Assembly (NCBI RefSeq): GCF_032452875.1
Contig: NC_083890.1
Location: 47,192,483-47,256,482, forward strand
Source: Bos javanicus
Lineage: Eukaryota; Chordata; Mammalia; Artiodactyla; Bovidae
Direction: 5' to 3'
DNA length: 64,000 nucleotides
Each line of letters starts with the position of its first letter. The stretch's first letter is position 1. Under the pieces are notes generated by a model that had not been told where the DNA came from, searched no databases, and worked only from the letters and a program-made list of their open reading frames with translations. The position numbers and the translations under genes were made by a program. Below are positions 22,996 through 33,628 of the stretch, piece by piece.

Positions 22996-24970
22996 ATGTA
23001 GTCTTCATTTTTCTGTATTAGACAATTTCTCCTCCAAAAATACAGGAGTCTACATGAGGATAACGATCAGCTATATACGTGGCACAAACGAAATTGTTCA
23101 GCATAAAGAGTTTGCTATCAAGAATATTCAAGAAACTCCTAATTGGAGACCCCCAGAGGCTATGGCTATATTAAAGGCTTTGACAAGTCTCGTGGTCAGG
23201 CTAGTTCACTGAACATAGCTAAATGTAACCCATCATTTCTTATAGCTATTTGAATTTTTATTTTTTATTTATCGAAGAAATGCCTCACACTGTTTGGGAA
23301 AGGATGAGTTAAGAAACAAAAAGCTCCCGAAAAGAACACGAACATGTTACCTGGAGGAATGACACTAAATTATCAGAGTCATGAACACTTTTAAAAAGAT
23401 ACACAGTGAGAAGGAACGGACCCTTTGAAGGAAGACAGAAAAAGAAGTTCTGTTCTTTGCAGAAACTCAGCATGAATCTTCCTCCCAGCGGCAGTGGAAT
23501 GAGTCCTGCGGGCAATGATGTCCAGATGTGGGAGGGAAGACAAGTCACCTTGTGGATGTAGGACCCCAGCAGACCCGCAAACCCCAGCTCTACATAGTGT
23601 GATTCAGGAGCACAGTGGTGACGCTGGAATCTTTCATTTTTAAGAAGCATCCCTGTGGCTTGAAAGCAGGTGATGGTGGAGGGACAGCCTCTGAAAAATG
23701 ATGCATTTGGGGATGAAGTCGAGGGGAAAAAGGAAGGATAGGAAGGAAGATACAGCAAGAACTGAGAGCCGAGCCTTATTTCTTTTACCATCAGAAAATT
23801 CACACCCACAACTTTCCGGGACCCAGAGGAGCTAATGCTGTGTCCCCCGCCTTTGTCTATCTCCTCCTGGGCTGCTTCCCTCTGTGCTCATTCCAGCCTC
23901 AGACATGGCCGATCATTTGCAAGAGACAAAAGCTCCCACACAAGCCAGTTTATTGTTACCCATATTTTCATCTAAGCACTTTGATCAATACTTGAGTCAA
24001 TTAAAGCCTACAGATGCTTTCCCAGGGAGATCCCACAACAGTCCCCCCAGTCCAGGTCCTCTTCGAAGCTTCTTTTAGTTCTTTCTTTTTTTCAGAAACA
24101 CACAACTTTGCCAAATTTGTGCATCCTTCTGATTCTGGTTTTAGAAAGGAAATGAAATTTGTCACGCCGCCATACATCATTCCCCTCGCAGTACAATGTC
24201 CCATCTGTGTGTCAAGTACGAAAGAAAAGCATTTTGTGAAAAATTGCTAAAGAAGTAATGATTTTTGTCCTCAACTCTTTGTTTTGCCTTTCAATAAAGA
24301 AGGCGACATGTGCCACAAATGATGTATTGTTGTTTAGGTACAACCCCGGTCACACAGTGCATAAGCAAAACCATGTTTCACAGCAGAAAAACTATAGTTT
24401 ACTGCCCCTATGGCTCTGATGAGAATATAATGTTCTACAGTTTATAAATGCTTTGAGGTCAATACGTGATTTGCTTCAGCTTGTTCATCCAATGAGCAGG
24501 GGATCCCAAAATATATCAAGCTATTAGACAGCCCCCTGGAAGCTGGGCTCAGGCAGTCGTGATGGAAGGGCTCCATGGAAACCCCTCTGTCAGCTGGAGA
24601 TGAGATAATTAGATCCAGGTAATACATTGGAGCCCCAACAGGGAGCTGCCAAGGAAACATGTCATCTTTATGGGCCTTTCTTGTCCTGCATGGCAACAGG
24701 GGCCTAAGACACTACCCCACTGGGGATGCGTGGGTGCCCACCCACGCCCACCATCACTCAGTCATCTGCATCATCCAGACACCCTTCCTCCCGCAGAAGG
24801 AACCGAGAGAGAACAATCAGGAGAGGCTTTTGTAAATTAATTCTCTTCATTCCTCCACTGTCTCTTCTCTTTCTTTTTTTTCCTTCTTAAATTTTTTTCA
24901 ATATATGTTTAATGATGTGATTGGATTCACCTTAGACTCTCTATATATAGATTTTGCAAATCCTTTTTTC
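22996..24970. other. Unassigned stretch
   Basis: About 2 kb with no recognised repeat. It holds a 166-codon minus-strand ORF (23309-23809) that lacks any domain I recognise and shows no protein-like bias; I treat it as chance. A pyrimidine-rich segment lies at 24850-24900. Confidence 0.5.
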
Positions 24971-25229
24971 CTTTTTGGCTGTGCCACTGCCTCATATGGG
25001 CTCTTAGTTCCCTATCTGTGTGTGTGTGTGTGTGTGTGTGTGTGACTCAGTCGTGTCCTGACTCTGTGCGACCCCATGGTCTGTGCATGGACTCTCCAGG
25101 CAAGAATACTGGAGTGGGTTGCCTTTCCCTTCTCCAGGGAATCTTCCTGACCCAGGGATTCCTGACCCGGGATCAAGCCTGTGCCCCCTCCAGTGGAACT
25201 GAGGAAACATAACCACTGGACCAGTACTG
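24971..25229 (-). mobile_element. CHR-type SINE split by a Bov-tA
   Basis: Antisense tRNA-derived SINE of the CHR group: TTTTTGGCTGTGCCACTGCC and GGGCTCTTAGTTCCC at the left, GGGATCAAGCCTGTGCCCCC and AACATAACCACTGGACC at the right. The halves are separated by the Bov-tA at 25016-25158. Confidence 0.75.
25016..25158 (-). mobile_element. Bov-tA SINE, truncated, with (TG)n
   Basis: Starts with a TG run (25016-25043), runs through ACTCAGTCGTGTCCTGACTC and the core, and stops at TGACCCAGGGATTC without the tRNA-like end. It lies inside an antisense CHR SINE. Confidence 0.9.
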
Positions 25230-25362
25230 CAAAATTTTTTAATCTCTTTCAAATGGTTCTCTCACTGGGGACTCTCTTTGAACTGCAGACAAAATAGTCA
25301 CTGTTTCAATTCTTTGAATTAAGCACGAGAGACTATTTTTCTTTCACCATGATTTCACCTGG

Positions 25363-25562
25363 ATGTGTGTGCGTGCATGATCAGTCACTTCACTCGTGTC
25401 TGACTCTTTGTGACCCCATGGACTGTAGCCGTCCAGGCTCCTCTGTCCATGGGATTCTCCAGGCAGGAATACTGGAGTGGGTTGCCATTTCCTTCCCCAG
25501 GGGATTGTCCCATCCCAGAGATGGCAGGCGGCTTCTTTACCACTGAGCCACCTGGGAAGCCC
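25363..25562 (-). mobile_element. Bov-tA SINE
   Basis: Antisense copy ending at GAGCCACCTGGGAAGCCC. About 20-25 bp of the tRNA-like B-box area are missing between CCCAGAGATGGCAGG and CGGCTTCTTTACC. Confidence 0.93.
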
Positions 25563-25690
25563 AGTGACTATCACTGGGAGAATCATTGTCATTTTTGTCA
25601 TCCTTACTCAATAAATATTTACTGAGGAACTGGCTCTTCTCTTTCACTAGTCCTATGAAGGTAGCTTCCTTCAAGGAAATTGCAGCTGCC

Positions 25691-25719
25691 ACGACTGAGC
25701 GACTGAACTGAACTGAATC
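25691..25719 (+). mobile_element. BovB tail remnant
   Basis: Only the CACGACTGAGCGACTGAACT end and one more tail unit are present. This is the extreme 3' end of a BovB or Bov-A element. Confidence 0.6.
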
Positions 25720-25854
25720 CTTGGTCTAAAGCTCCTCTTGCTTTATTACCCAGAGCGATTTAGCTCATTTCACCGAAACCTGCTTGGGTAGAAGAGGGCA
25801 GCTGCCTCATCCATAACTGTCAGTCCTGATAGGTGTTTTCCTTGGTAAAGAAGA

Positions 25855-26200
25855 CGTTCATATATATGGAATCTAGAAAGATGGTACCGATGATCCTATG
25901 CGCAGGACAGCAAAGGGTACACAGACATAAAGAACAGACTTTCGGACTCAGAAAGAGAGGGTAGAATGATTTGAGAGACTAGCATTGAGACATGTGCATT
26001 ACCACACGTAATATAGATGGCCAGTGGGAGTTTGATGTACGATCCAGGGCACCCAAAAGTGGGGACTGAGGTGGGAGGGGAATGAATACAGGATGGAGGG
26101 GACAAAATATATGCCATGGCCAACTCATATTGATGTATGCAAAAGCCATCACAATACTGTAAAATAATTATCCTCCTATTAAAACTAATTGGTTTTTTTT
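25855..26200 (+). mobile_element. Bovine-type L1 3' UTR end
   Basis: ATATATGGAATCTAGAAAGA, CAGGACAGCAAAGGGTACAC, ATGATTTGAGAGACTAGCAT, GCCATCACAATACTGTAAA, ATTATCCTCCTATTAAAACT and a final A-run follow the 3' end of ruminant L1 elements. The G-rich part near 26055 is short compared with the copy at 28446. Confidence 0.75.
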
Positions 26201-26829
26201 TAAAAAGAAGATGATCTCTTCCCCAGAAGGATTTGAACTGTTTAACTCAGGCTAACACTTGGCTTCCTTCTCTAGGTGCCAAGTTCAAAGACCCTGATCC
26301 AAAATTTTTTCTACGAAACTGGGTGCTGCCTTTTCCAGGTACTTAACCAGGATACCCTTCCTGTCATTGTGGCTATAACCCAGGCATCAACTACCCTTTT
26401 ATAAGAATAAATTGATTGAGATGGAAATCTCTGAAGTTTGTAAAATGGTGTATTTTTGACAAAAGCCACCTTATAAAAAGGACAAAGGAAAGATATGGAA
26501 TAATTTATAAGGAGGCTCCCATGGGATAGTAAATAAATGACAGATAAAGCCTGAGCCAAACCAGCTTCTATTAAAGCCTCTTCATTGCTATTCAAGTGAA
26601 TTTCCTTCCTCTCCCAAGTGGAAACTATTTGCACAAAACAAAAATATTAGAAATAGCAGCCTAGGAATTTGGGCAGTGAAAGAAAATCTTGTTAAAACTT
26701 GAGAGTTGAGTCGGCTTTAGGCAAAATTGTCAAGATCCTCTCCCTCACCTTCCTGCCACTCTCTTCAGTTCTTTCTTTTCAGATTCTTCTGTCACTCAGA
26801 TGTCTTTCTTCCTAATTCCGAGGTCAATA
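26201..26829. other. Unassigned spacer
   Basis: No recognised repeat or gene. Confidence 0.5.
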
Positions 26830-26950
26830 TGGCTTTTATTAATTCATTAATTCAAACAGCACTGAGTGCTTAAGACGTACAAAGCTCTGGGTCCTGGGAA
26901 CACATGCATAAATAGGAGAGGATGCTGGCCTTCCTGGAGCTTATACTCAT
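26830..26950 (-). repeat. L2 LINE 3' end, antisense
   Basis: ATTCATTAATTCAAACAGCA, GAGTGCTTAAGACGTACAAA, GCTCTGGGTCCTGGGAACAC, GGCCTTCCTGGAGCTTATAC: the antisense L2 3' order. Confidence 0.6.
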
Positions 26951-27302
26951 TTCTATACACTGTTGGTCAACTCATAAAAACCCTATCTACCAGTAAGTCA
27001 AAATCCAGCTAGGTTGAAAAATACAGGGGAAAAGTGAAGCAAAAAACCTCCAAACACACGAACACATACACATAGGCCAATAAAAGCTCAGAAAAAACTC
27101 AAAGTCGTCAGTTGTGGTGGTGGGTTTATTGTTGCTATTTTGTGTTCATTTGATTGGTTTTCATTTCTTCTTTCTTTCTTTTTGTTCTATTGGCATGGAA
27201 AATGAGGAATAACCAGTATTTTATCTTAGCCTTTCAGGGAACTGCAGAGACCAGTGAATTTACTTCCAGCGGTTTCACCTCTCCCAAAGAATACTATATG
27301 TA

Positions 27303-27365
27303 TAGTGTTCATATATACTTACATAGTATTCATATATACTTACATAGTATTCATATATACTTACA
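27303..27365. repeat. 21-bp minisatellite, three units
   Basis: Three tandem units of TAGTATTCATATATACTTAC plus A (27303-27323 with one change, 27324-27344, 27345-27365). The last two are identical, so the expansion is recent or conserved. The 21-bp period keeps an open frame through it by chance. Confidence 0.95.
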
Positions 27366-27919
27366 GCATCCAATGTGGAAAACAAACATGAGTTTTCATT
27401 CAGCAAATTCAACGGCTGGCTAGCTACTTACAACAGAACTAAAAGCACATGGAGTTTCACAAAAATGCAAGTTTGTTTATTTGCAACAAATTTGATTCTT
27501 TTATCTAAAAATAATTTATAGAAATTATTAATAATAAAATCATTCACATCATCAAAGGAAAATAAGCAAAGTACATAAAAAGGCAATTCACAAATAACAC
27601 AAACAACCAATAAACATTGTTTATTATTTACATTAAATACAGTAGAGTAAATTAATAATAGAATGATGAGGAGAGGAGGGCAGAGTGCTAGAGTGGGAAG
27701 AATGAGTAGATGCCATCTGATGTACCCCTTCCCTTCAAAAAATAAGGAAATGGAGCCTCAGGAAAAGAGATGCATAAAATTTGTGAAGTAAAAAAGAAGT
27801 GAGAAACTCCCTCTCCTCTGAGCCAAGCATACCTCTGGGGCTTTGTTAAGATATTCCAACTGGAATCTGTCTGCAGAACTGAGGTAAGACATCCCAAGAT
27901 TAAGACTGTCATATAAAGG
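27366..27919. other. Unassigned AT-rich spacer
   Basis: Strongly AT-rich up to 27660, with many AATAAT steps. No gene or named repeat. Confidence 0.5.
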
Positions 27920-28118
27920 TGAAAGAGAAAGTGAAAGTTGCTCAGTTGTGTCCGGCTCTTTGCAACCCCATAGACTATACAGTCCATGGAATTCTCCAGG
28001 CCAGAATACTAGAGTGGGTAGCCTTTCCCTTCTCCAGGGGATATTCCCAACCCAGGGATCGAACCCAGGTCTCGCACACTGCAAGTGGATTCTTTACCAA
28101 CTGAGCTATCAGGGAAGC
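27920..28118 (-). mobile_element. Bov-tA SINE with perfect 14-bp duplication
   Basis: Antisense copy from GAAAGAGAAAGTGAAAGTTG to GAGCTATCAGGGAAGC. CTGTCATATAAAGG is repeated exactly at 27906-27919 and 28119-28132, the cleanest long SINE duplication in the window, so this is probably one of the younger copies. Confidence 0.96.
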
Positions 28119-28132
28119 CTGTCATATAAAGG

Positions 28133-28445
28133 ATGTCCAGTTAATTGGAATTTCAAAATAAATAAAGATTTTTTAGCCTAAGTCCTAAATACTGCATGAT
28201 TTTTCTGATTTAGAAAATGAGTTTTTGTATTCTTGAAACTCAAATGTAACTGAACAGCGTGTATTTTACTTACTAATTGTGGCAACTCTACCTAAGAGCC
28301 ACACGCCCAAATAGTCACAACTGTGGAGTCAACAAGAACAAAAATGTATAATGCACCAGGTGGAGAGGATACTTTTACAAGGAATGCTTAATTTGCAAGG
28401 GGATAAATTTGGGATGATAGACCCATGACAAAATTTAAATTTCCT
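28133..28445. other. Unassigned spacer
   Basis: No recognised repeat or gene. Confidence 0.5.
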
Positions 28446-28740
28446 ATTTTTTTTAATTTTATTTTATTTTTAAACTTTACATAATTGTATTAGTTTTGCC
28501 AAATATCAAAATGAATCCACCACAGGTATACATGTGTTCCCCATCCTGAACCCTCCTCCCTCCTCCCTCCCCATACCATCCCTCTGGGTCGTCCCAGTGC
28601 ATTAGCCCCAAGCATCCAGAATCGTGCATCGAACCTGGACTGGCAACTCGTTTCATACATGATATTTTACTTGTTTCAATGCCATTCTCCCAAATCTTCC
28701 CACCCTCTCCCTCTCCCACAGAGTCCATAAGACTGTTTTA
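28446..28740 (-). mobile_element. Bovine-type L1 3' UTR, antisense
   Basis: Antisense ruminant L1 3' end: T-rich left end from the poly(A), TACATAATTGTATTAGTTTT, CCACCACAGGTATACATGTG, the CCTCCTCCCTCCTCCCTCCC run, and CATCGAACCTGGACTGGCAA. Little decayed, so a younger L1. Truncated at its 5' side near 28740. Confidence 0.85.
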
Positions 28741-28884
28741 TTTTTAAAGATTATTAATTGACCATTCAATAACTTTAATTGTATTACCTCATAGATTCAC
28801 TGTAACCATTCACTGAGATTTTATATGTAATACAGTTAAGCAATACCTGAAAAAGTAGTAACCATGAAATACATATGGGAACAT

Positions 28885-29095
28885 TATTTACTTCATTTGA
28901 TTGGCTTCAGTAATCCTCTGAGGTGAACATAGTTATCCCTATTTTATAGATTTTGAAACTGAAGCTCAGAAAGGTTAGCATTGATTGAGTAGAATTCTCG
29001 TATGTTTTCGGGTCATTTTACCTCTTTGGTAGAACTGAAATTTAGCCCGAGTATATGAGTCTAAAAGCCAACATCTTAACCATTCTGCTTTAGAC
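28885..29095 (-). repeat. MIR SINE, antisense
   Basis: GTAATCCTCTGAGGTGAACA, TATCCCTATTTTATAGATTT, GAAACTGAAGCTCAGAAAGG, then a CATCTTAACCATTCTGC end: the antisense MIR order through the core. Confidence 0.7.
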
Positions 29096-29231
29096 ATCAT
29101 TCTTATGTTTGTAGTGATTTATCCTAAGAAATTACTTTAGATAAGTACAAGGAGACCTATTTACTAAAAAATAGTCACCCCAGGGTTATCATAAAGGATT
29201 AAGTTTTTAAATGGTTGCCAAGAATAAATTG

Positions 29232-29591
29232 ATACTTTTGAACTGCACTGCTGGAGAAGGCACTGGAGTGTCCCTTGGACTCCAAGGAGATCAAACCAGT
29301 CAAGCCTAAAGGAGATCAACCCTGAATATTCACTGGAAGGACTGATGCTGAAACTGAAGCTCCAATACTTTGGCCATTTAATGCAAAGAGCTGACTCATT
29401 GGAAAAGATGTTGATGCTGGCAAAGATTGAAGGCAGGAGGAGAAGGAGGCGGCAGAGGGTGAGATGGTTGAATGGCATCACCAACTCAGTGGACATGAAT
29501 TTGAGCAAAATAGTGAAGGACAGGGAAGCCTGGCGTGCTGCAGTCCACAGGATCACAAAGAGTCAGACAAGATTAGCGACTAAACAATAAT
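29232..29591 (+). mobile_element. BovB 3' end with 9-bp duplication
   Basis: 5'-truncated BovB starting in the ELWCWRRLLR region and ending at GACAAGATTAGCGACTAAAC plus a (AAT)n tail. AATAAATTG occurs exactly at 29223-29231 and 29592-29600. The tail differs from the GAACTGAACTGA type of other copies, marking another BovB subfamily. Confidence 0.94.
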
Positions 29592-29600
29592 AATAAATTG

Positions 29601-30778
29601 GTTCAAGAAATTGAAGATCACATACTGATAAAATACTGGATTATTAAAAGTTATGCACTGTCTAGAAAGATGTAACTCAACTAACTCAAGGTTATTTCTA
29701 TGGTAAGAGAAAAGTTTATCTTATTTATCTGCAAATGTATAAAGATGTTATTTCCCCCAAATAGAACTATTAGTTATTTTGAATTTGTTCTTCATGCTTT
29801 TTCTACCATACACATTTGTAATCAGAAAAAAATCATAAACATTTGCTTTGTGATTTTTGGTCAAAGAAAAAAATATACTTACCAATATAATCATGTTTGT
29901 TCCCTCATTACTGGGAACAAAACAAAAAATGATTTTATCTGTGAAAGAAGAACATTTGGAGAAGGATCAAATCTGAAATATAAGATGGAAAAAGGCTGTG
30001 GATTGGAAAATAAACTCTTATATTTAATACTACATTCAAGTAACTTTAATAGCTTTTCCCCCTGTTATTATTATAGGAACTATAATCCTAGGCAGCTGGT
30101 ACAATACGGGAAGGTGAGTCAAAGTCACACCTGAAGTATAAGAAAGCAATTGGGGTAGAATCTAGGAACCCTAAGAGCTGTGAGCATGAGAAAGCTTTCT
30201 ATTCTAAAGCACATATCAGACTTCCATATAACTGCAAAATTGGAGTGTCTCAGTTTTGTTATAACACTTGTGAAAGTCCGAGGTCCCTTTTGCCTTAACA
30301 CTAGTACTTACCCATGAAGGCATATCACTTCGGTTTTTCTATAGAAGAGATTATGGTCCTCATCTTCCAACTTCTTTGAAATTTAGGTATAGGTGATGTG
30401 AATTCAATTATTGGGGCTTTTTGCTTGTCTTCTTTGCATATTTGTCAGCAATAAAGTGGTTATTGTTAATGATAAGTATTAATAGCATCTCAGTGTTATA
30501 ATTTCAATACTACTTAATTTAGCAGAGTCTTCCTAGACACATAATGGATATAAAGGTCAAAATTTAAGTAATATCACTTTGGGCATTGGGGCATGTGAGC
30601 TGGTTAGAAGCATTGCCTGAGAGTGGTAGGAGAGTCTTATAGACTGAGAGTCATTCCAGCAATTTACAGAGCATCACAGAGTGAATAAATATGAACTGAT
30701 CAAAGAGCAGAGCTGATCATGTCAGCAAAGAAGTCAAATAAAAGCAATCTTTCTGTCCAGGCAAGTTTCTTTAGAAAT
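29601..30778. other. Unassigned stretch
   Basis: AT-rich. A 144-codon plus-strand ORF (29700-30134) is rich in Lys, Ile, Asn and Phe as expected from AT-rich chance sequence. No repeat recognised. Confidence 0.5.
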
Positions 30779-30913
30779 TGTTGTTGTTGTTGAGTTGCTA
30801 AGTTGTGTCTGACTCTTTTGCAGATGCGTGGACTGTAGCCCACCAGCTTCCTCTGTCCATGGGATTTCCCAGGAAAGAATACTGGAGTAAATTTTCCTTT
30901 CCTTCTCCTGGGT
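30779..30913 (-). mobile_element. Bov-tA SINE, partial, with target-site duplication
   Basis: Antisense piece with a GTTGTTGTTGTTGAGTTGCT tail; it stops at CTTCTCCTGGG, lacking the tRNA-like end. CTTTAGAAAT at 30769-30778 and 30914-30923 flanks it, so the truncation was present at insertion. Confidence 0.9.
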
Positions 30914-30923
30914 CTTTAGAAAT

Positions 30924-31648
30924 AGGAAGATGCAAACAAAAGGAGAATCACTCTCTGTAGAAAGAGCCACATCCTATGCAAAGCTTCAGGTGGCAGAGCT
31001 TTCCATTGATGTTTGTCCCTTAAAACTGGTTGATACATGTATCTACAAATGTATGTTAAAGTGATATGTGTCCCAGCTCCCAGTGGGTTTAGGACACCTA
31101 ACTCTCGATTCAGTTTTTGACTTTAGCTGTAAGTTAAAACTGTACTGACTCTACCAAGCAGGAAGGTGTTTAAGGTGGGCCTGATCAGATTCTAGCCATG
31201 GAATAAGTCTGGCTCTGGGTACCATAGGCTTGAATCCAAGGTCATTACACAAGACAAATACAAGATAAAATCCAGAAATCCAGCCAGGTAGACTGTGGAG
31301 GAGGCCAAGTTTCAGTAAGGGGAGGCAAACTTCAGATGCCTGAGCTAGAAGTCAGAGGTAGATGGAAAGACCCCAAATGGAGACAGAGCTGGCTGATGAT
31401 GGATTCCAAGGCCAGGTGCCAGGGGCAGAAGTGGGTCAGGACCACGCACAGTTACAGGGCCAGCACGGGCCTTCCTCAGCCAGGGTGAGTCACAGCCTTT
31501 CTGCCTCTTGCTCTGACTTTCTCCCCTAATAACAGGAGAAGATACCAACTGCCATCTCGTTAGCTCCAAATAGGTCAGAGAATCAAACGTGATCAAGTCT
31601 CTTAAAAGGTAAAGAGGTATCCCCTTTACAAAGTAATAATAAGAATCT
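30924..31648. other. Unassigned spacer
   Basis: No repeat recognised; GC content rises at 31330-31500. No ORF with a recognisable domain. Confidence 0.5.
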
Positions 31649-31649
31649 A

Positions 31650-32691
31650 AGTTTGGAAAATTCTGAAAGAGATGGGAATACCAGACCACCTGACCTGCCT
31701 CTTGAGAAACCTGTATGCAGGTCAGGAAGCAACACTTAGAACTGGACGTGGAACAACAGACTGGTTCCAAATAGGAAAATGAGTACATCAAGGCTGTATA
31801 TTGTCACCTCGCTTATTTAACTTATATGCAGAGAACATCATGAGAAATGCTGGGCTGGAAGATGCACAAGCTGGAATCAAGATTGCCGGGAGAAATATCA
31901 ATGACCTCAGATATGCAGATGACACCACCCTTATGGCAGAAAGTGAAGAGGAACTAAAAAGCCTCTTGATGAAAGTGAAAGTGGAGAGTGATAAAGCTGG
32001 CTTAAAGCTCAACATTCAGAAAACTAAGATCATGGCATTTGGTCCCATCACTTCATGGGTAATAGGTGGGGAAACAATGGAAACAGTGTCAGACTTTATT
32101 TTTTTGGGCTCCAAAATCACTGTAGATTATTACTGCAGCCATGAAATGAAAAGACACTTAATCCTTGAAAGAAAAGGTATGACCAACCTAGATAGCATAT
32201 TTAAAAGCAGAGACATTACTTTGCCAACAAAGGTCCATCTAGTCAAGGCTACGATTTTTCCTGTGGTCATGTATGGACGTGAGAGTTGGACTGTGAAGAA
32301 GGCTGAGCACCGAAGAATTGATGCTTTTGAACTGTGGTGTTGGAGAAGACTCTTGAGAGTCCCTTGGACTGCAAGGAGATCCAACCAGTCCATTCTGAAG
32401 GAGATCAGCCCTGGAATTTCTTTGGAAGGATTGATGCTAAAGCTGAAACTCCAATACTTTGGCCACCTCATGCGAAGAGTTGACTCATTGGAAAAGAGTC
32501 TGATGCTGGGAGGGATTGGGGGCAGGAGGAGAAGGGGACGACAGAGGATGAGATGGCTGGATGGCATCACTGACTCGATGGACGTGAGTCTGAGTGAACT
32601 CCGGGAGCTGGTGATGGACAGGGAGGCCTGGCGTGCTGCGATTCATGGGGTCGCAAGGAGTTAGACATGACTGAGCGACTGAACTGAACTG
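31650..32691 (+). mobile_element. BovB LINE, 5'-truncated, with 9-bp duplication
   Basis: Starts in the reverse transcriptase palm (WKILKEMGIPDHL region) and ends at GAGCGACTGAACTGAACTG. AAGTTTGGA lies at 31649-31657 and 32692-32700; part of it overlaps the BovB start, so the true duplication is 6-9 bp. It is among the best-preserved BovB sequences here. Confidence 0.95.
31801..32664 (+). pseudogene. BovB ORF2 C-terminal part, 287 codons open
   Basis: Long uninterrupted frame from the RT palm to just short of the element's end. The YADD motif is at 31912-31923 (context NDLRYADDTTLMAES), followed by the thumb-type region and the C-terminal segment with WTARRSNQSIL and GRRRRGRQRMRWLDGI. It has no promoter or natural start. 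A TGA at 31780-31782 interrupts the IGKGVHQG segment just upstream, and the endonuclease half is absent, so it cannot mobilise itself. Confidence 0.9.
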
Positions 32692-32935
32692 AAGTTTGGA
32701 ACACTAATAAAATGGTCAGTTTTATTCCTTTCTTTTTAAAAAAAGTTTATTGGAGTACAGTTGATTTACAGTGTTATGTCAGTTTACGGTGTATAGCAAA
32801 TTGATTCAGTTATACATATGCATATATTCATTCTTCTTCAGATTCTTTCCCATCTAGGTTATCACAAAATATTGAGTAGAGTTCCCTGTGCTATATAGTA
32901 GGTCCTTGCTGGTTATCCATTTCACATGTAGCGGT

Positions 32936-33140
32936 GCTCAGTGGCGTCAGTCGTGTCTGACTCTGCCACGCTATGGACCGTAGACTGCCAGGCTCCTCTG
33001 TCTGTGGGATTTTCCAGGGAAGAATACTGGAGTGGGTTGTCGTGCCCTCCTCCAGGGGATCTTCCCCACCCAGGGACTGAACCTGTGTCTCTTGTGTCTC
33101 CTGCACTGGCAGGTGGGTTTTTTACCAGCAGAGCCACCTG
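32936..33140 (-). mobile_element. Bov-tA SINE inside L1
   Basis: Antisense copy from GCGTCAGTCGTGTCTGACTC to CAGAGCCACCTG; the GGGAAGCCC end is missing. It interrupts the L1 between a GTTATCCATTTC segment and GTTAATCCCGAG. Confidence 0.92.
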
Positions 33141-33428
33141 TCTGTGGGCGTTAATCCCGAGATCCTAATGTATCCCCCCAGCCCTACATCCCCCTTTGGT
33201 GTCCATCAGTTTGTTTTTGAAATCTGTGAGTCTGTTTCTGTTTTGTATATAAGCTCATTTATATCTTTTTTTTAAACTGATTCTACATATGACTGATACC
33301 ATATGTGTCTTTCTCTGCCTTACTTCACTTGGTGATAACGTCTAGGTCTCTCCATGTTGCTGCAAATGACACTCTTTTGTTCTTTTTTAATGATTAATAT
33401 TCAATTGTCTGTAGGTACCACATCTTCT

Positions 33429-33628
33429 TTTGCTCGTCATGTCCGACTCTTAGCGACCCCATGGACTGTAGCCCCACCAGCCTCCTCTGTCCTTGTTATT
33501 CTCCAGACAAGAATACTGGAGCGAGTTGCCATCCCTTCTCCAGGGGATCTTCCTGACCCAGGGATGGAACCCAGCTTTGAGCCTGCATTGCAGGCAGATT
33601 GTTTACTGTCATGCCAGCAGGGAAGCCC
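33429..33628 (-). mobile_element. Bov-tA SINE inside L1
   Basis: Antisense copy ending at CATGCCAGCAGGGAAGCCC. The interrupted L1 segment reads CCACATCTTCTTT on the left and resumes with GTCTTCTTTATCCAC, leaving a short CTTCTTT repeat at the target. Confidence 0.92.

Noticed and set aside
23309..23809. 166-codon minus-strand ORF
   Set aside because: No recognisable domain, no splice context, no codon bias that I can see, and the sequence looks like ordinary non-coding DNA.
27303..27365. Spaced direct repeats resembling a CRISPR array
   Set aside because: Units are contiguous with no unique spacers, and the genome is mammalian; this is a minisatellite.
29700..30134. 144-codon plus-strand ORF
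   Set aside because: Residue content (Lys, Asn, Ile, Phe) mirrors AT-rich DNA; no domain.
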